From assembly GCA_016713365.1 (NCBI GenBank), contig JADJPG010000017.1, positions 22,588 through 86,587 of the forward strand: a DNA stretch of 64,000 bases, in the 5' to 3' direction. Numbering within the stretch: the stretch's first letter is position 1; each line of letters opens with the position of its first letter. The notes below the pieces were generated by a model. The model was not told the DNA's origin, searched no databases, and worked only from the letters and a program-made list of their open reading frames with translations. This DNA comes from Verrucomicrobiota bacterium (GTDB lineage Bacteria; Verrucomicrobiota; Verrucomicrobiia; Limisphaerales; JADJPG01). Below are positions 27,292 through 37,128 of the stretch, piece by piece. A program made the position numbers and the translations under genes.

Positions 27292-30200
27292 TCAATCCAG
27301 CTGGACGACCTGGTAGAAGCGTTGTGGCGCGGCTCCCGGGTCGGTGATGCTCGCGTAGGGGTTCGCTGCCATGAAATCGCGCCCGAGTTGGGTCCATTGC
27401 GGTTGCGCAAGGTCATCTGAGTAGAGGATGCGGTAGGTGTGGCCGGGAATGGTCTCGATGGTGAAGGTGGCCTGGCCATTGACATTGAACACGGACTGGA
27501 TGGTCGGCGGTAGCGTGACAGGCGTAACGACCGGACCAATGCTGCGCACAGTAACGACGAAGGTAACAGTGTCGCTGCGTGCAGGAACTCCGTTGTCGGT
27601 GGCCCGAAGTTTGATTGGGTAATCGCCGTAGGGCTGGTTGGTGGGAACAATCCAGCGGAAGAGGCCGTTGATGTTGACGGCGGCGCCGACTGGGCCGGAT
27701 TCCACGGCGTAGGTGATCGTGTTGTTATCCGGATCATACGCGCGAATGCTGAACGTGCCGGTGGACTGGCCGGGGAACGCGGATCGATTTGCAACGACTG
27801 GGAAACGCGGCGGCGAGTTGTAGCCGGGGATCGAGTTCGGTGCGCTGGGCGTGATGTTCGTCGTGATGAGCGGCATGTAGTAACGCACGCTGGCGCCGTC
27901 GGAGTAGCGGCCTTCGCTGATGTCGTTGGTCTGGGCTCCGTAGGTCACGGTGTCCACGGGCGTGAGGCCGTCCGGTGCGGTGATCAGGATGGAGCCATCG
28001 TTGCCGCCGAGCTGGAAGTTCACGTGCAGGTTCGAGCGCGTGTTGGAGTTTTGGTCCGGTTCTTCATCGGCCCAGACCACGAGATAGCCGCGCGCCGGGA
28101 TGCGATAACGGCCGGTGTCCGGAATCTGATACTTCAGCGGATTGCCTGGATCATCGCTGAGATAGTAGCCACCGAGATCGATGGCGACGGATTCGGCGTT
28201 GTAGATTTCAAACCAGTCTTCGGCACTGTTGTCCGCCGGGTCGCGGATGCTGTTGGAGTTTCGCGCCACCCATTCGTTGATGAAGAGCCGGATGGTGGGT
28301 TCGCTGTTGGTGCCGCCGGCGCTGGGTGAATGAATCTCGACGCGGTTGATGAGCTGCGCATCGGGCACGGCGCCGTAGCTGATGTTCGCGGTGAGGTGAT
28401 CCCAGTTCATGTAATCGGTCACCTGCGGTTGACCGACGACGAGACGCGTCAGGGCGAGGCTTCCGGAATTCTCCAGCCGAAACGCGAGGTGAAGATCGTT
28501 GCCTGCGGTCTGTGCCGGATCGCCATCCGCCCAAAGAATCTTGTGTTCGCCTGGCGCGAGAGCGATGCCGGTCGGGAACGGAAATTCACTAAGATTGCCA
28601 GTGTAGTTGGTCGCCAGGAATAACCGTCGAGGCTCACTTCAGTTTCGCCGGAGTTGACGATCTCAATCCCAGGGAGCGAGCTCGCCTTGATTGTCGAGAG
28701 GTCCGACCAGTGTCTCGGCCTGCACTTCGTTCAGCCACAGTGAATCGAACGCAGGCAGCGTGGCGGCGACGGAGTTCGGAGCGCCGGGCGTGGCTTGATT
28801 GACATAGTCGACGGTCCAGTTGCTGGGCCGGCTGGCCGTCCTGCGCGAGGTCGATGAGCTGGAGCGAAACGCCGTTGGTGGTCATGGACCACGGAGCGCG
28901 GTTCTCGTAGCGCAGGCCGTCGACCATTTCATCGCCGAGCGCCGTGGGACGCACGAGCAAGAGGCGCTGGTTGTTCGCGGTGAGGTTGGCGCCGAACACC
29001 GCGAAGACGGGCACGCTGCCGTAGGCGGCGGCGAATGCGGCTTTGTTGCGCGCGAGCACCACGGTCTGGCCGTTGGTGATGATCGTGCCGGCGGGGAAGG
29101 TGAGGCCGACGCCGTCGAGCCGCCAATTGCGCAGGTCGAAGTTGTGCGTGGAACGGTTTACGATTTCGATGAACTGCGCGCCGGCGGTGGCGGGTGTGGA
29201 CATGATTTCGCTGATCGCCAGCGAGCCGGCGGCGTTCGGCTGCGGGCCGGTGTATTCCACGTCCAACGCGAAGGTGACGCCGGGCAGGGGGTTGCCATTG
29301 GGATCGATGCCTTCGAACACGAGGGCGTTGAAGCCCGATTCGAGGACGACGCGAATGAGGAAGTTGGTCGCGCTGGTCCAGGTGACGGGATAGTCGATGC
29401 CGTTGAGGCGGATCGTCTTCACGCTGACCGGTGCGGTGCCGGTGAGGATGACGAGGTTGTTCGTGGTGCTGTAGGCGGCAGGTCCATCGACGGCGAAGGG
29501 CGCCGCGACGGTGGTCAGCTGGCTTTGCAGGAACGCGCGGCGGGCGGAGATGTAATCCTTGATTCTGGCCACTGCGGTGAGATCAATGTCGATGTTGTTC
29601 GCGAGCAGCGCTTCGACGCGGGCGTCCATGAAGGGGTCGAGCGTTTCGTTGCTGAAGGCACCGTCGACCAGATCCGTGAACGCGCGCCAGTAGGCGCGGA
29701 GAATCGCGGGGGTGTTGAACATCGCGGTGATGCGGGGATCGTTGGACGCGAAGAGCGGTTCTGTAGGCCCGCGACCGAGGCCGAGGCTGTAATCGATGTC
29801 CCACGGCATGTGCACGAAACCCGCGCTGGTCTGATAGAGGTAATCATTCTTGCCGCGTTCCCAGCCATAGCTGTCCCAGTTGCCGACGGCGCGCTGCACG
29901 GCGAAGTGGCGCATCCAGGCTTCCCAGTTCATGAAGGCACCGAGCACATCGGGATCGACGGTGGCGCTGTTGGGGTTCTCCGCCGGGCTGACGGCATCAA
30001 TCAGTCGGTAGATGAGGGAGTAATCATTGGCGCTGTTGCCGACGCCGACGGAGCGTTTCCGGAACATGTAACGATACGGTCCGGGCTGGAAGGTCTCGAC
30101 GCCGTCTATGTTGATGGTGCGACGGGCGAGATCGGCGTCGTTGTTCGCGCGGATGTCGAAACCGTTCGCATCGAACTCAAACCAGTCTTCGACTTTGAAG

Positions 30201-33127
30201 AGCTGTCCGCCGCCGTCGTTGGAGAACCATTGCTCGATCATGTCGCCGTTCGGCTGCTGCGAATCCTCGAAGATGAAGTTTCCGTCACGTTCGTAGGCCT
30301 TGCTGCGCTGGCTGCCGTTCACGAAGAAATGAATGTAGCGGCGGTGGTTGTGGACGATGCCGAGGCCTTCGAAGATTTTGTAGACGGTTTGTTCCGCCAC
30401 GGCGCTGAGGTCCGTGATGGTGAAGATGTCGGGATTGCCGGCGTTGTTGAGAACGAAATCCGTCGCGCCGAGGAGCGGTTCGTCGTCCGGGAAATTCATC
30501 TCGTAGTCGACGCGATTCGGGCCGGCGGGACCGGCGGTGGCGTTGGTGCGGTGCCACGGACTGCCGGAGTAGAGCGGGAGCGCGTTATAGATGACGCGGC
30601 TGTTGTTATAGATGAACGTGCCGTCCATCGGCGTGTTGTTCTGCGTGTCGCGCGTGTGCCAGCGGTTGGAATTCAGCGAGCTCACCCAGAGATGGTAAGT
30701 CGCGAAATCGCCCGGCATCTGGACTTCGCCCCAGCGAACCAATCCTTCCCGAATCAACGCATCGGTGGGCCAGGTACGATTCAACCCGGCGGGCGGAAGC
30801 ATGTCCTGCGGGAACGTGCCGACGGCATTCTGCGTGTCGCGCGCCTCGATGTGGAAGGCAACGATGGTGCCGGCGGCCTGGCCTGGGATCGTCCCGCTGA
30901 ACACGCCGTCGTTGGCCACAGCATCGCCGCTGGTGCCGTCGTCGCGCATGGTCACACCGGTGTAGTTGACGTCCGGATCGAGACGATAGCGAAGCGTCAC
31001 GGCGCTGAGGCCTTGCGGATCGGTGACAATGGCCGAGACGATGACGGGTTCGTTGACGGCGGGCAGCACGGGGGAATGTTTTGCGTTGAAGATGGCGGGG
31101 CCGGCATTGGCGATCTTGCGGCTGTTCACCGTGCCGGGCGAACCGAGGCGGCGGGGCAGGGCCATGCGGCCGTAGGCTTCCGTTGCGCTGCCATGCAGAC
31201 GGACGAGGAGCTCAGGATGACCGCGCAGCCAGCGAACCTTGGCGCGGATGGAAACGTTCTGGGTGCCGGGCGGGATGGAGTTGGCGAACGGCGAGGAGAG
31301 AATGCGGTTGCTCTGATTGTCACCGCGGGAGCCGGCGCGGATGTGGAGGCTTTTCGATCCCGCGAAGCCATCGCTTTCGATGGTCGAGAAGTCGTGGGAT
31401 CCTTGCAGCGCCCAGCCGCTCAGGCCGGATTCGAAGCCGCCGTTGGCGACGAGATTCGGGCCGTTGTCCGCGCGGACTTCAACTTCGTCGATGAGGCATT
31501 CGCCGATGCCTTGAAGCATGAGAATCACGCTGTCGTTGATCGGGGTGCCGAGCGATTCGCCAAGCGGGCCGTTGTATTCGATCGAGGTCCAGATGCTTTC
31601 GCCGGTGTCGTTGCTGTCCGCCCAGTTGGCGGAGTTCTGAACGTCGGATTCCGAATCGATGAGTTCCAGGCTGCTGCCGAGACCGTCGCTCCACTGGCCC
31701 CACTTGCCGCCATCGCCATAGATGAGATCGCTGACGGGCACGGGAAGTTTCTCGATCACTTCAATGCCGCCGCTGAGCACGCGATCGTAGTCGGCCGCGG
31801 TGAAGACGACCCGCTCGCCGCCGTTGGCGAGTGTGCCGTCGTACGGGCCGAAGACGGTGTTGGTGGTGAGGTTGGTGTAGATGGCCAGCAGGTTGGTGGG
31901 ATTCTTGGCGACGACCCAATACGCGCCGGCGGGCATGGCGGGCGTGTTGCTCGGGAAGGTGTAGTCGATGCCGACCACGAACTGCCAGGCACTGATGTTC
32001 ACCGCGCCGCCGCTGCGATTGTGAATCTCGATGAATTCATCGTCGTCGTCGCCGGAGATCGGGTTGAACATGATTTCGTTAATCACGACTGGATAGCGCA
32101 TCGGCCGGGCGTTCGGCGTGCCGCGAGTGTTCGAGGAAAGACCGTAGGTGAGGGGACCGCCATCCGGCCACCGACCGCTGGTGATGTTGTTCGACTGGCC
32201 GCGGAAATCGATGACGTCGATCACGCGCGTCTGGTTCGAGTTCCAGAAGAAGATGGTTTCGCCACCGGCGAAGAGCTCGAAGCGGAGAGTGTCCTGATTC
32301 CACCACGCGAAGCCGCGAGGTTGGAGGATGGTGCCATCCGGAATGCGGAATTTGTTGGTCGTCGGATCATCACTGAGCCAGGCGCCGGAGAGATCGACCG
32401 GGACGTTGCTGTGGTTGTAGAGCTCGATCCAGTCGTCTGGATCGCTGTGGTTGCGCCATTCGTTGATGACGACGTTGGCGAGCGGGTCGAACGTGAGCGG
32501 ATCGGCTGTGCCGGGCGAACCACCAATGCTGTCGCTCTCCGCCCACGCGCGAAAATCGTCTTCGCCATATGAGGGACGGATGAGCGAGAGCGAGTGACCG
32601 GTGCCATCGGCCGCTTCGGACCAGGGCGGACCGTCGGAGTAATTAACGGAGAGCAAGACGGCGCCCTGGCGATTGAGGAGTTGCACAACGCCGCGCTCGG
32701 TCGAGAGGCGATTGGTTTCCGCGCCATCCCATGGTCCGAGGACGTTCGAGATGCCGTAGTTGGTTTCGATGAGCCCGGGCACGCGCGCGACGACGAGATA
32801 AGATTTCGCGGGGAGGATGGTGTTCGTGGGGAAGGTGTAGTCGACGTCACCCACAATGCGAAAGCCGCCGAGGTTCTCGCTCCACGGCTTGGAATTGTAG
32901 ATCTCGATGAACTCGTGAGTCAGATTCGTGTCGAGCCCGAGGATTGGCCGCGGGTTATACATGATCTCAGTGATCACGAAGCCGGTCTTGCGTGTGGAAG
33001 GGCCCACGGGCTCGCGGTCGGTGACGAATTGGCCGTGCAGCGCGGTGCCAAGGAGCGTCCAGAGCAGGATGGCGGAAACGCGTGCGGCAAAAGCGCAGAT
33101 ACTTCGGTGAACTGTGGGCATCATCAT
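27292..33127 (-). CDS. Very large secreted protein with lamin-tail domains and a CotH kinase-like domain (frame-shifted)
   Basis: An exported protein of about 1,940 residues. A signal segment (ICAFAARVSAILLWTLLGTA) is followed by repeated lamin-tail domains (VITEIMYNPRP; HEFIEIYNSKPWSENLGGF; VINEIMFNPISGDDDDEFIE; ISEIMSTPATAGAQFIEI). A central CotH-like region follows (VHNHRRYIHFFVNGSQRSKAYERDG... FVHMPWDIDYSLG), then more lamin-tail units, a cadherin-like segment and the C-terminus GHTYRILYSDDL...RFYQVVQLD. Frames change near 28822, 28668 and 28620; reading through the three shifts gives a continuous domain. CotH proteins elsewhere phosphorylate or assemble surface proteins. The role here is unknown. 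Confidence 0.82.
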
Positions 33128-33442
33128 ACGACAAGACGGTCCCATGCAGGTTACGTCTGATGGGCGGGGAGCTCTCGACATCCAGGGCGAGAATGGACCG
33201 ATACATCATCATTCTGGCCGGCGACGACAGCAGTGCCGTGGCAGGTCAGGGAACCTTTTGGGGCGTGCTAGTGTGTAACAGGTTCGTTACTACAAAGCAA
33301 CGAAGAGGTTACGTGAGGGTGTGATTGTGAGTAACCACCGCAGCCTTTCATCTCGTCTGAACGGGCTTATTGTTTTCCGCGAGGTCGCGCGCGCCGAATT
33401 CGTTCGTTGATTCGTGAAATTGCCGCGACTAGCGTCGGCTCC

Positions 33443-34507
33443 ATGAACACCACCCGCCGTAACGCAATCTCCCGCGCCATTTCACTGCTCGCCGCTCTCG
33501 GATGTTTCGCAAACTCGACATCGCCGCTCGCTGCGGCTCCTTACAGTGAGAATCCTGGCGCGGCCGGCGACGGACATTTCGTCGTCGGACCGGAATACAA
33601 GATTCACATCGACCTCACCGACCAGGGCAATCCCAAGGGCAAACTCTTCGAGTTCACCATGAAGCTCGCCGACAGCAAAATCTTCCGCGGCGACGACACC
33701 ACGCTCGAACCGGAGAAGAAGAAGGTGCGCACCGAGCGCAAGATTCAGGTCTACATCCCTGCTGCCTACACAGATGGCACGCCCGCGCCGTTGCTCGTCA
33801 TTCACGATGGTCCCGGCCAGATGAACCTCGTCCGTCATGCGCTCGATAACCTCACGATTTCAAAGAATCGCATGCTGCCGGCGTTCATCGCCATCGCGGT
33901 GGAGAACGGCGGCAACGACGGCAAGAACAGCCAGCGCGGCCTCGAATATGACACCATGTCCGATCGCCTCGCGCGGTTCATCAACGACGAGGTCTTCCCG
34001 GCTGTTCTGGCCAACGCCGACATCAAGGCTGCCTATCCGAAGCTTGCGTTCACGCCGAATCCCTGGGGCCGCGCGGTGATGGGTTGCAGCTCGGGCGGCG
34101 CGGCGGCGATGAGCATGGCGTGGTTCCGACCCGACCTGTTCCGTCGCGTGATCGCCTATTCCGGTACGTTCGTGGACCAGCAGGATGACGATGCAGCGGA
34201 AGAGGCGAAGTTCCCGCTCGGCGCGTGGGAATATCATTCCAGCATGAAGCTGATCGAGAAGAGCGAGAAGAAGCCGCTGCGCATCTTCACCCACGTTTCG
34301 GAAAATGATCTGCGCGCGAAGGATCGCGAAGAGACCTATCACAACTGGGTGATGGCCGGCGAACGCACCGCTGCCGCCCTTAAAGCCAAGGGCTACCACC
34401 ACCGCTACGTCTTCAGCAAAGCCACCGGCCATTGCGACAAACGCGTCTTTGAGGAAACGCTCGTCGACACGCTCATCTGGATTTGGCGCGGCTACCACGC
34501 AGAATGA
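33443..34507 (+). CDS. Secreted alpha/beta-hydrolase (enterochelin esterase-like)
   Basis: A 354-residue putative esterase with a signal peptide (ISLLAALGCFANSTSPLAAAP). It has the esterase-D-like pattern YIPAAYTDGTPAPLLVIHDG, a nucleophile elbow MGCSSGGAAAMSMAWFRPDLF, an acid in FTHVSENDLRAKDREE and a terminal His in SKATGHCDKRVFEETL. ATG 33443 is chosen as the start just before the signal peptide. The real substrate is unknown; gluco-oligosaccharide or siderophore esters are typical for relatives. Confidence 0.8.
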   Translation: MNTTRRNAISRAISLLAALGCFANSTSPLAAAPYSENPGAAGDGHFVVGPEYKIHIDLTDQGNPKGKLFEFTMKLADSKIFRGDDTTLEPEKKKVRTERKIQVYIPAAYTDGTPAPLLVIHDGPGQMNLVRHALDNLTISKNRMLPAFIAIAVENGGNDGKNSQRGLEYDTMSDRLARFINDEVFPAVLANADIKAAYPKLAFTPNPWGRAVMGCSSGGAAAMSMAWFRPDLFRRVIAYSGTFVDQQDDDAAEEAKFPLGAWEYHSSMKLIEKSEKKPLRIFTHVSENDLRAKDREETYHNWVMAGERTAAALKAKGYHHRYVFSKATGHCDKRVFEETLVDTLIWIWRGYHAE

Positions 34508-34576
34508 GGCGTCGATTAAATCGTCACAAAAAGCAGTTGGATTCGAGCTTGATGGAGTCGTAAAACACCCAGTGTC

Positions 34577-35005
34577 ATGAAGACATTTCAGCTTCTCTAC
34601 GGCAGCACGGCGACAGCGCCGTTTGGCAAGCCCGAGCTGCTCGAACTGCTCAACAAGAGCCGGGCCAACAACGAGAGGGTCAACGTCACCGGGCTCCTGC
34701 TCTTCAAGGACGGCCAGTTTATGCAAGTGCTGGAGGGCGAAGAACCGGTCGTGACGTCACTCTACCAACGCATCTCACAGGATCCCCGGCATACCGGATC
34801 GATGGTGTTTCTCCAGCGCGCCATCGAGCAACGCGACTTCCCTGACTGGTCCATGGCCTTTAAAGATTTGCGCGATCCGGAACTGCTCGACATGCCGGGC
34901 TACAGCGAATTCCTGAACGTTTCCCTGGCCGATCCATCCATCGGTAAGGACGCATCCAAGGCCAAACGGCTGCTCTCGGTCTTTCGCACTGCAATGCGGG
35001 GGTAG
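34577..35005 (+). CDS. BLUF-domain blue-light photoreceptor
   Basis: A stand-alone FAD-binding BLUF protein of 142 residues. The photocycle residues sit at canonical spacing: Tyr8 (LLYGS), Asn32 (NNERVNVTGLLL), Gln50 (FMQVLEGEE), Trp91 and Met93 (DWSMAF). It has no fused output domain, so it would act through a partner protein. No c-di-GMP or cyclase gene is adjacent. Confidence 0.9.
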   Translation: MKTFQLLYGSTATAPFGKPELLELLNKSRANNERVNVTGLLLFKDGQFMQVLEGEEPVVTSLYQRISQDPRHTGSMVFLQRAIEQRDFPDWSMAFKDLRDPELLDMPGYSEFLNVSLADPSIGKDASKAKRLLSVFRTAMRG

Positions 35006-35134
35006 TCAAGCGCTGCGCTATTTGACGGGACCACCCTTTCCGTTGGGAGCGGAGGATAACGCCCCGAACGTCACTGCGTCGCCACCGCGATTTACCTTTG
35101 CACGCGAGCGGCGAGGCACTTCACTTGCCCCGCC

Positions 35135-35623
35135 ATGTCCTCCTTCTCCTCCATCGAACAATCTCTGCTCCAGCTCCTCATCGACGTCGTGCCCGAGGGC
35201 GTCAAGGTGACCGCGCTTCCCGTGCAACAAGCAACGAGCTCGAAGGCACGGGGACGACGGATCAACGTGGCCTTTCTTCGCGTGGCCATTGATTCGGCCG
35301 CCCGGAACGCGGCCGTTCCAAACGCCAGTCGTGCCGGGGCGAGACCCGCTCCGCCGCTGCATCTCGATTACCTCATCAGCGCCCACACTTCCGACTACGC
35401 CTCCACTGACGCCGGCGCGTCCGCGTTGATCGAAACGGCGCTCCGCGCCGTCGAGTCACATCCCATCCTCACACCGGCCTCCTTGGAACCAGCGGTGAAC
35501 AAAAACCTCAACCCACCGACGCTGACCATTGTCGATCAAAGCCTGCCCGAATGGGCGCAGCTCTGGACGGCGCTACAAGCCCCCTGGCAGCCCGCGTTGC
35601 TCGTCCGCGTCGGCACCGTCTGA
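35135..35623 (+). CDS. DUF4255/Pvc16-like protein
   Basis: A 162-residue protein resembling the Pvc16 N-terminal domain (DUF4255) of contractile injection systems. Points of resemblance: an initial helix (IEQSLLQLLIDVVPEGVKV), INVAFLRVAIDSAARN, LHLDYLISAHTSDYASTDAG, LIETALRAVESHPILTP and a terminal LPEWAQLWTALQAPWQPALL. In injection systems Pvc16 caps the tail tube. No sheath, tube or baseplate gene is seen nearby, so this is an orphan. The family call is from remembered pattern only. Confidence 0.6.
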   Translation: MSSFSSIEQSLLQLLIDVVPEGVKVTALPVQQATSSKARGRRINVAFLRVAIDSAARNAAVPNASRAGARPAPPLHLDYLISAHTSDYASTDAGASALIETALRAVESHPILTPASLEPAVNKNLNPPTLTIVDQSLPEWAQLWTALQAPWQPALLVRVGTV

Positions 35624-35674
35624 CCTAACTCCGCAATCGCCGGCCAAGCACGGACCAACTCGCAACGCCGAACC

Positions 35675-36874
35675 TCACGGGGTGTCGGCTTTCCGCGCCG
35701 CGATCGTCTCCGTTGGCTCCAGCTTCAATTCCTGACGCAACACCGCCAGGCGTTGCTGAATGCGACGGCGATACGAAGCAGCGCGCTTGATGTATTCCTC
35801 CGCCTTCGAGGGTTCCACCTCTGCCAGCTCCACCCGCACCCGCGCGGCTACTTCGCGCAGTCGCTTCACCCACGGATCCACAAGGAACGTGTTCGTGAGC
35901 AACTCGACCTCACGCGCGCGGAAGCGGGCGCGATACTCCGGCACCTCCATTACCGCCTTCGCGACGAGACCCTTCATGTCCGGCTGCGCGGGAATCTCCT
36001 TCCGCTGAAACGTCTGGTCGAGTCCCTGCGGCAGGAAGACCATGCGGTCAGTGGCCTTGTCATGGAAGATGCGAAAATTGTTCACCCCAAGCGAATAGCC
36101 GTCCCAGTGCGCGGTGATCACTTCTGCGGCCATGAAGGAAATAAACCGATCGATATCGAGCACCTTCTCCAGCGCCGCCCGGCGCTCCTTCACGCTCGAC
36201 ACCCGCACCGCGGCGGCGAGGGCCGCGAGTCGCGATTGATCCTTCGGGTTCTCGCCGGAGTTCACCTCCAACCGCTGCGCCACATCCTGACGCGAATGCC
36301 CGTCGTAGACATTCCCGCTCGCGTCCGCGAAATGGCGTTTCAGGAACTGTTTGTTGACACCCTCGATCAACACATACGTTCCGAGCCGACGTTTGTTCAG
36401 CGTCACGAATGCGTGCCCCGCGCGCGGCGCCGGCACACCCGCCGCCTCGAACATCTCGCGGCACAGCTTCTCAGCCAGCAAACTTGAATCCTGCACGGAA
36501 TTGTTCAGATGCAGCTTCTTCAGTCCGTGAAAAGTCTGGCCCGGCGCGAGCCGATCGAAGTTCACGGTGAACGCCGGCTGTTCATCCAACGTGCGAAAAC
36601 TGCCTGGCCCGCCCTTCAGTCGAATCGCCACGTTGGTGTAACGGCGCTCTGCCGTCCCCGTCGTCTCAACGACCGTGCCCGGCACATAGCGGCGCGGACT
36701 CTTGCGTAAGCGCTCCATGTTATCGTCCGACAGCTCAATTCGAACGCGAGGAATCACGCCCTGCTCGAAGAGATCAAGCGCCGGCACCGGTTTCGCTCTA
36801 GCCGGCGCGTCCTCGGCGCCAATCGCGATCAACCACGGAGCGAAAACCAAGGACAGAAGAAACAGACGGCGCAT
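35675..36874 (-). CDS. Secreted CotH kinase-family protein
   Basis: A 399-residue exported protein: signal peptide (MRRLFLLSLVFAPWLIAIGA), then the CotH core (RVRIELSDDNMERLRK; NVAIRLKGGPGSFRTLDEQP; FHGLKKLHLNNSVQDSSLLAEKL; GTYVLIEGVNKQFLKRHF; FMAAEVITAHWDGYSLGVNNF; MVFLPQGLDQTF). The usual helical tail follows. ATG 36874 precedes the signal peptide; the frame is open upstream. It is the second CotH gene in this region. Neither is next to a coat or cellulosome gene. Confidence 0.85.
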   Translation of the reverse strand: MRRLFLLSLVFAPWLIAIGAEDAPARAKPVPALDLFEQGVIPRVRIELSDDNMERLRKSPRRYVPGTVVETTGTAERRYTNVAIRLKGGPGSFRTLDEQPAFTVNFDRLAPGQTFHGLKKLHLNNSVQDSSLLAEKLCREMFEAAGVPAPRAGHAFVTLNKRRLGTYVLIEGVNKQFLKRHFADASGNVYDGHSRQDVAQRLEVNSGENPKDQSRLAALAAAVRVSSVKERRAALEKVLDIDRFISFMAAEVITAHWDGYSLGVNNFRIFHDKATDRMVFLPQGLDQTFQRKEIPAQPDMKGLVAKAVMEVPEYRARFRAREVELLTNTFLVDPWVKRLREVAARVRVELAEVEPSKAEEYIKRAASYRRRIQQRLAVLRQELKLEPTETIAARKADTP

Positions 36875-37128
36875 AAAAACCGGTGCGACTGTAGCCCGCC
36901 ACGCCGCACGAACAATTCCCGGAGTGTAAATAGCCATTCGAGCATGCACGCGTGGGTGGGGCATGGTAGCCCCTTCGGTCTGGATATAGCCTAAAGCTGA
37001 GTCCAGCGTTTGCCGCCCCAGTTACCACTTCGCGCCGGCGAATTTGAATATGGATCAACTCGCTCGCAGGTGTAAGAAACAACAAAAACCTTGCTTCAGA
37101 AACACCATCTTTTACCGTCAAAGAAGCT

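Noticed and set aside
28820..32572. Plus-strand frame of 1,250 codons
   Set aside because: It is antisense to the lamin-tail/CotH protein. High GC leaves the antisense frame open; its translation is low-complexity and rich in Val/Glu/Arg with no domains.
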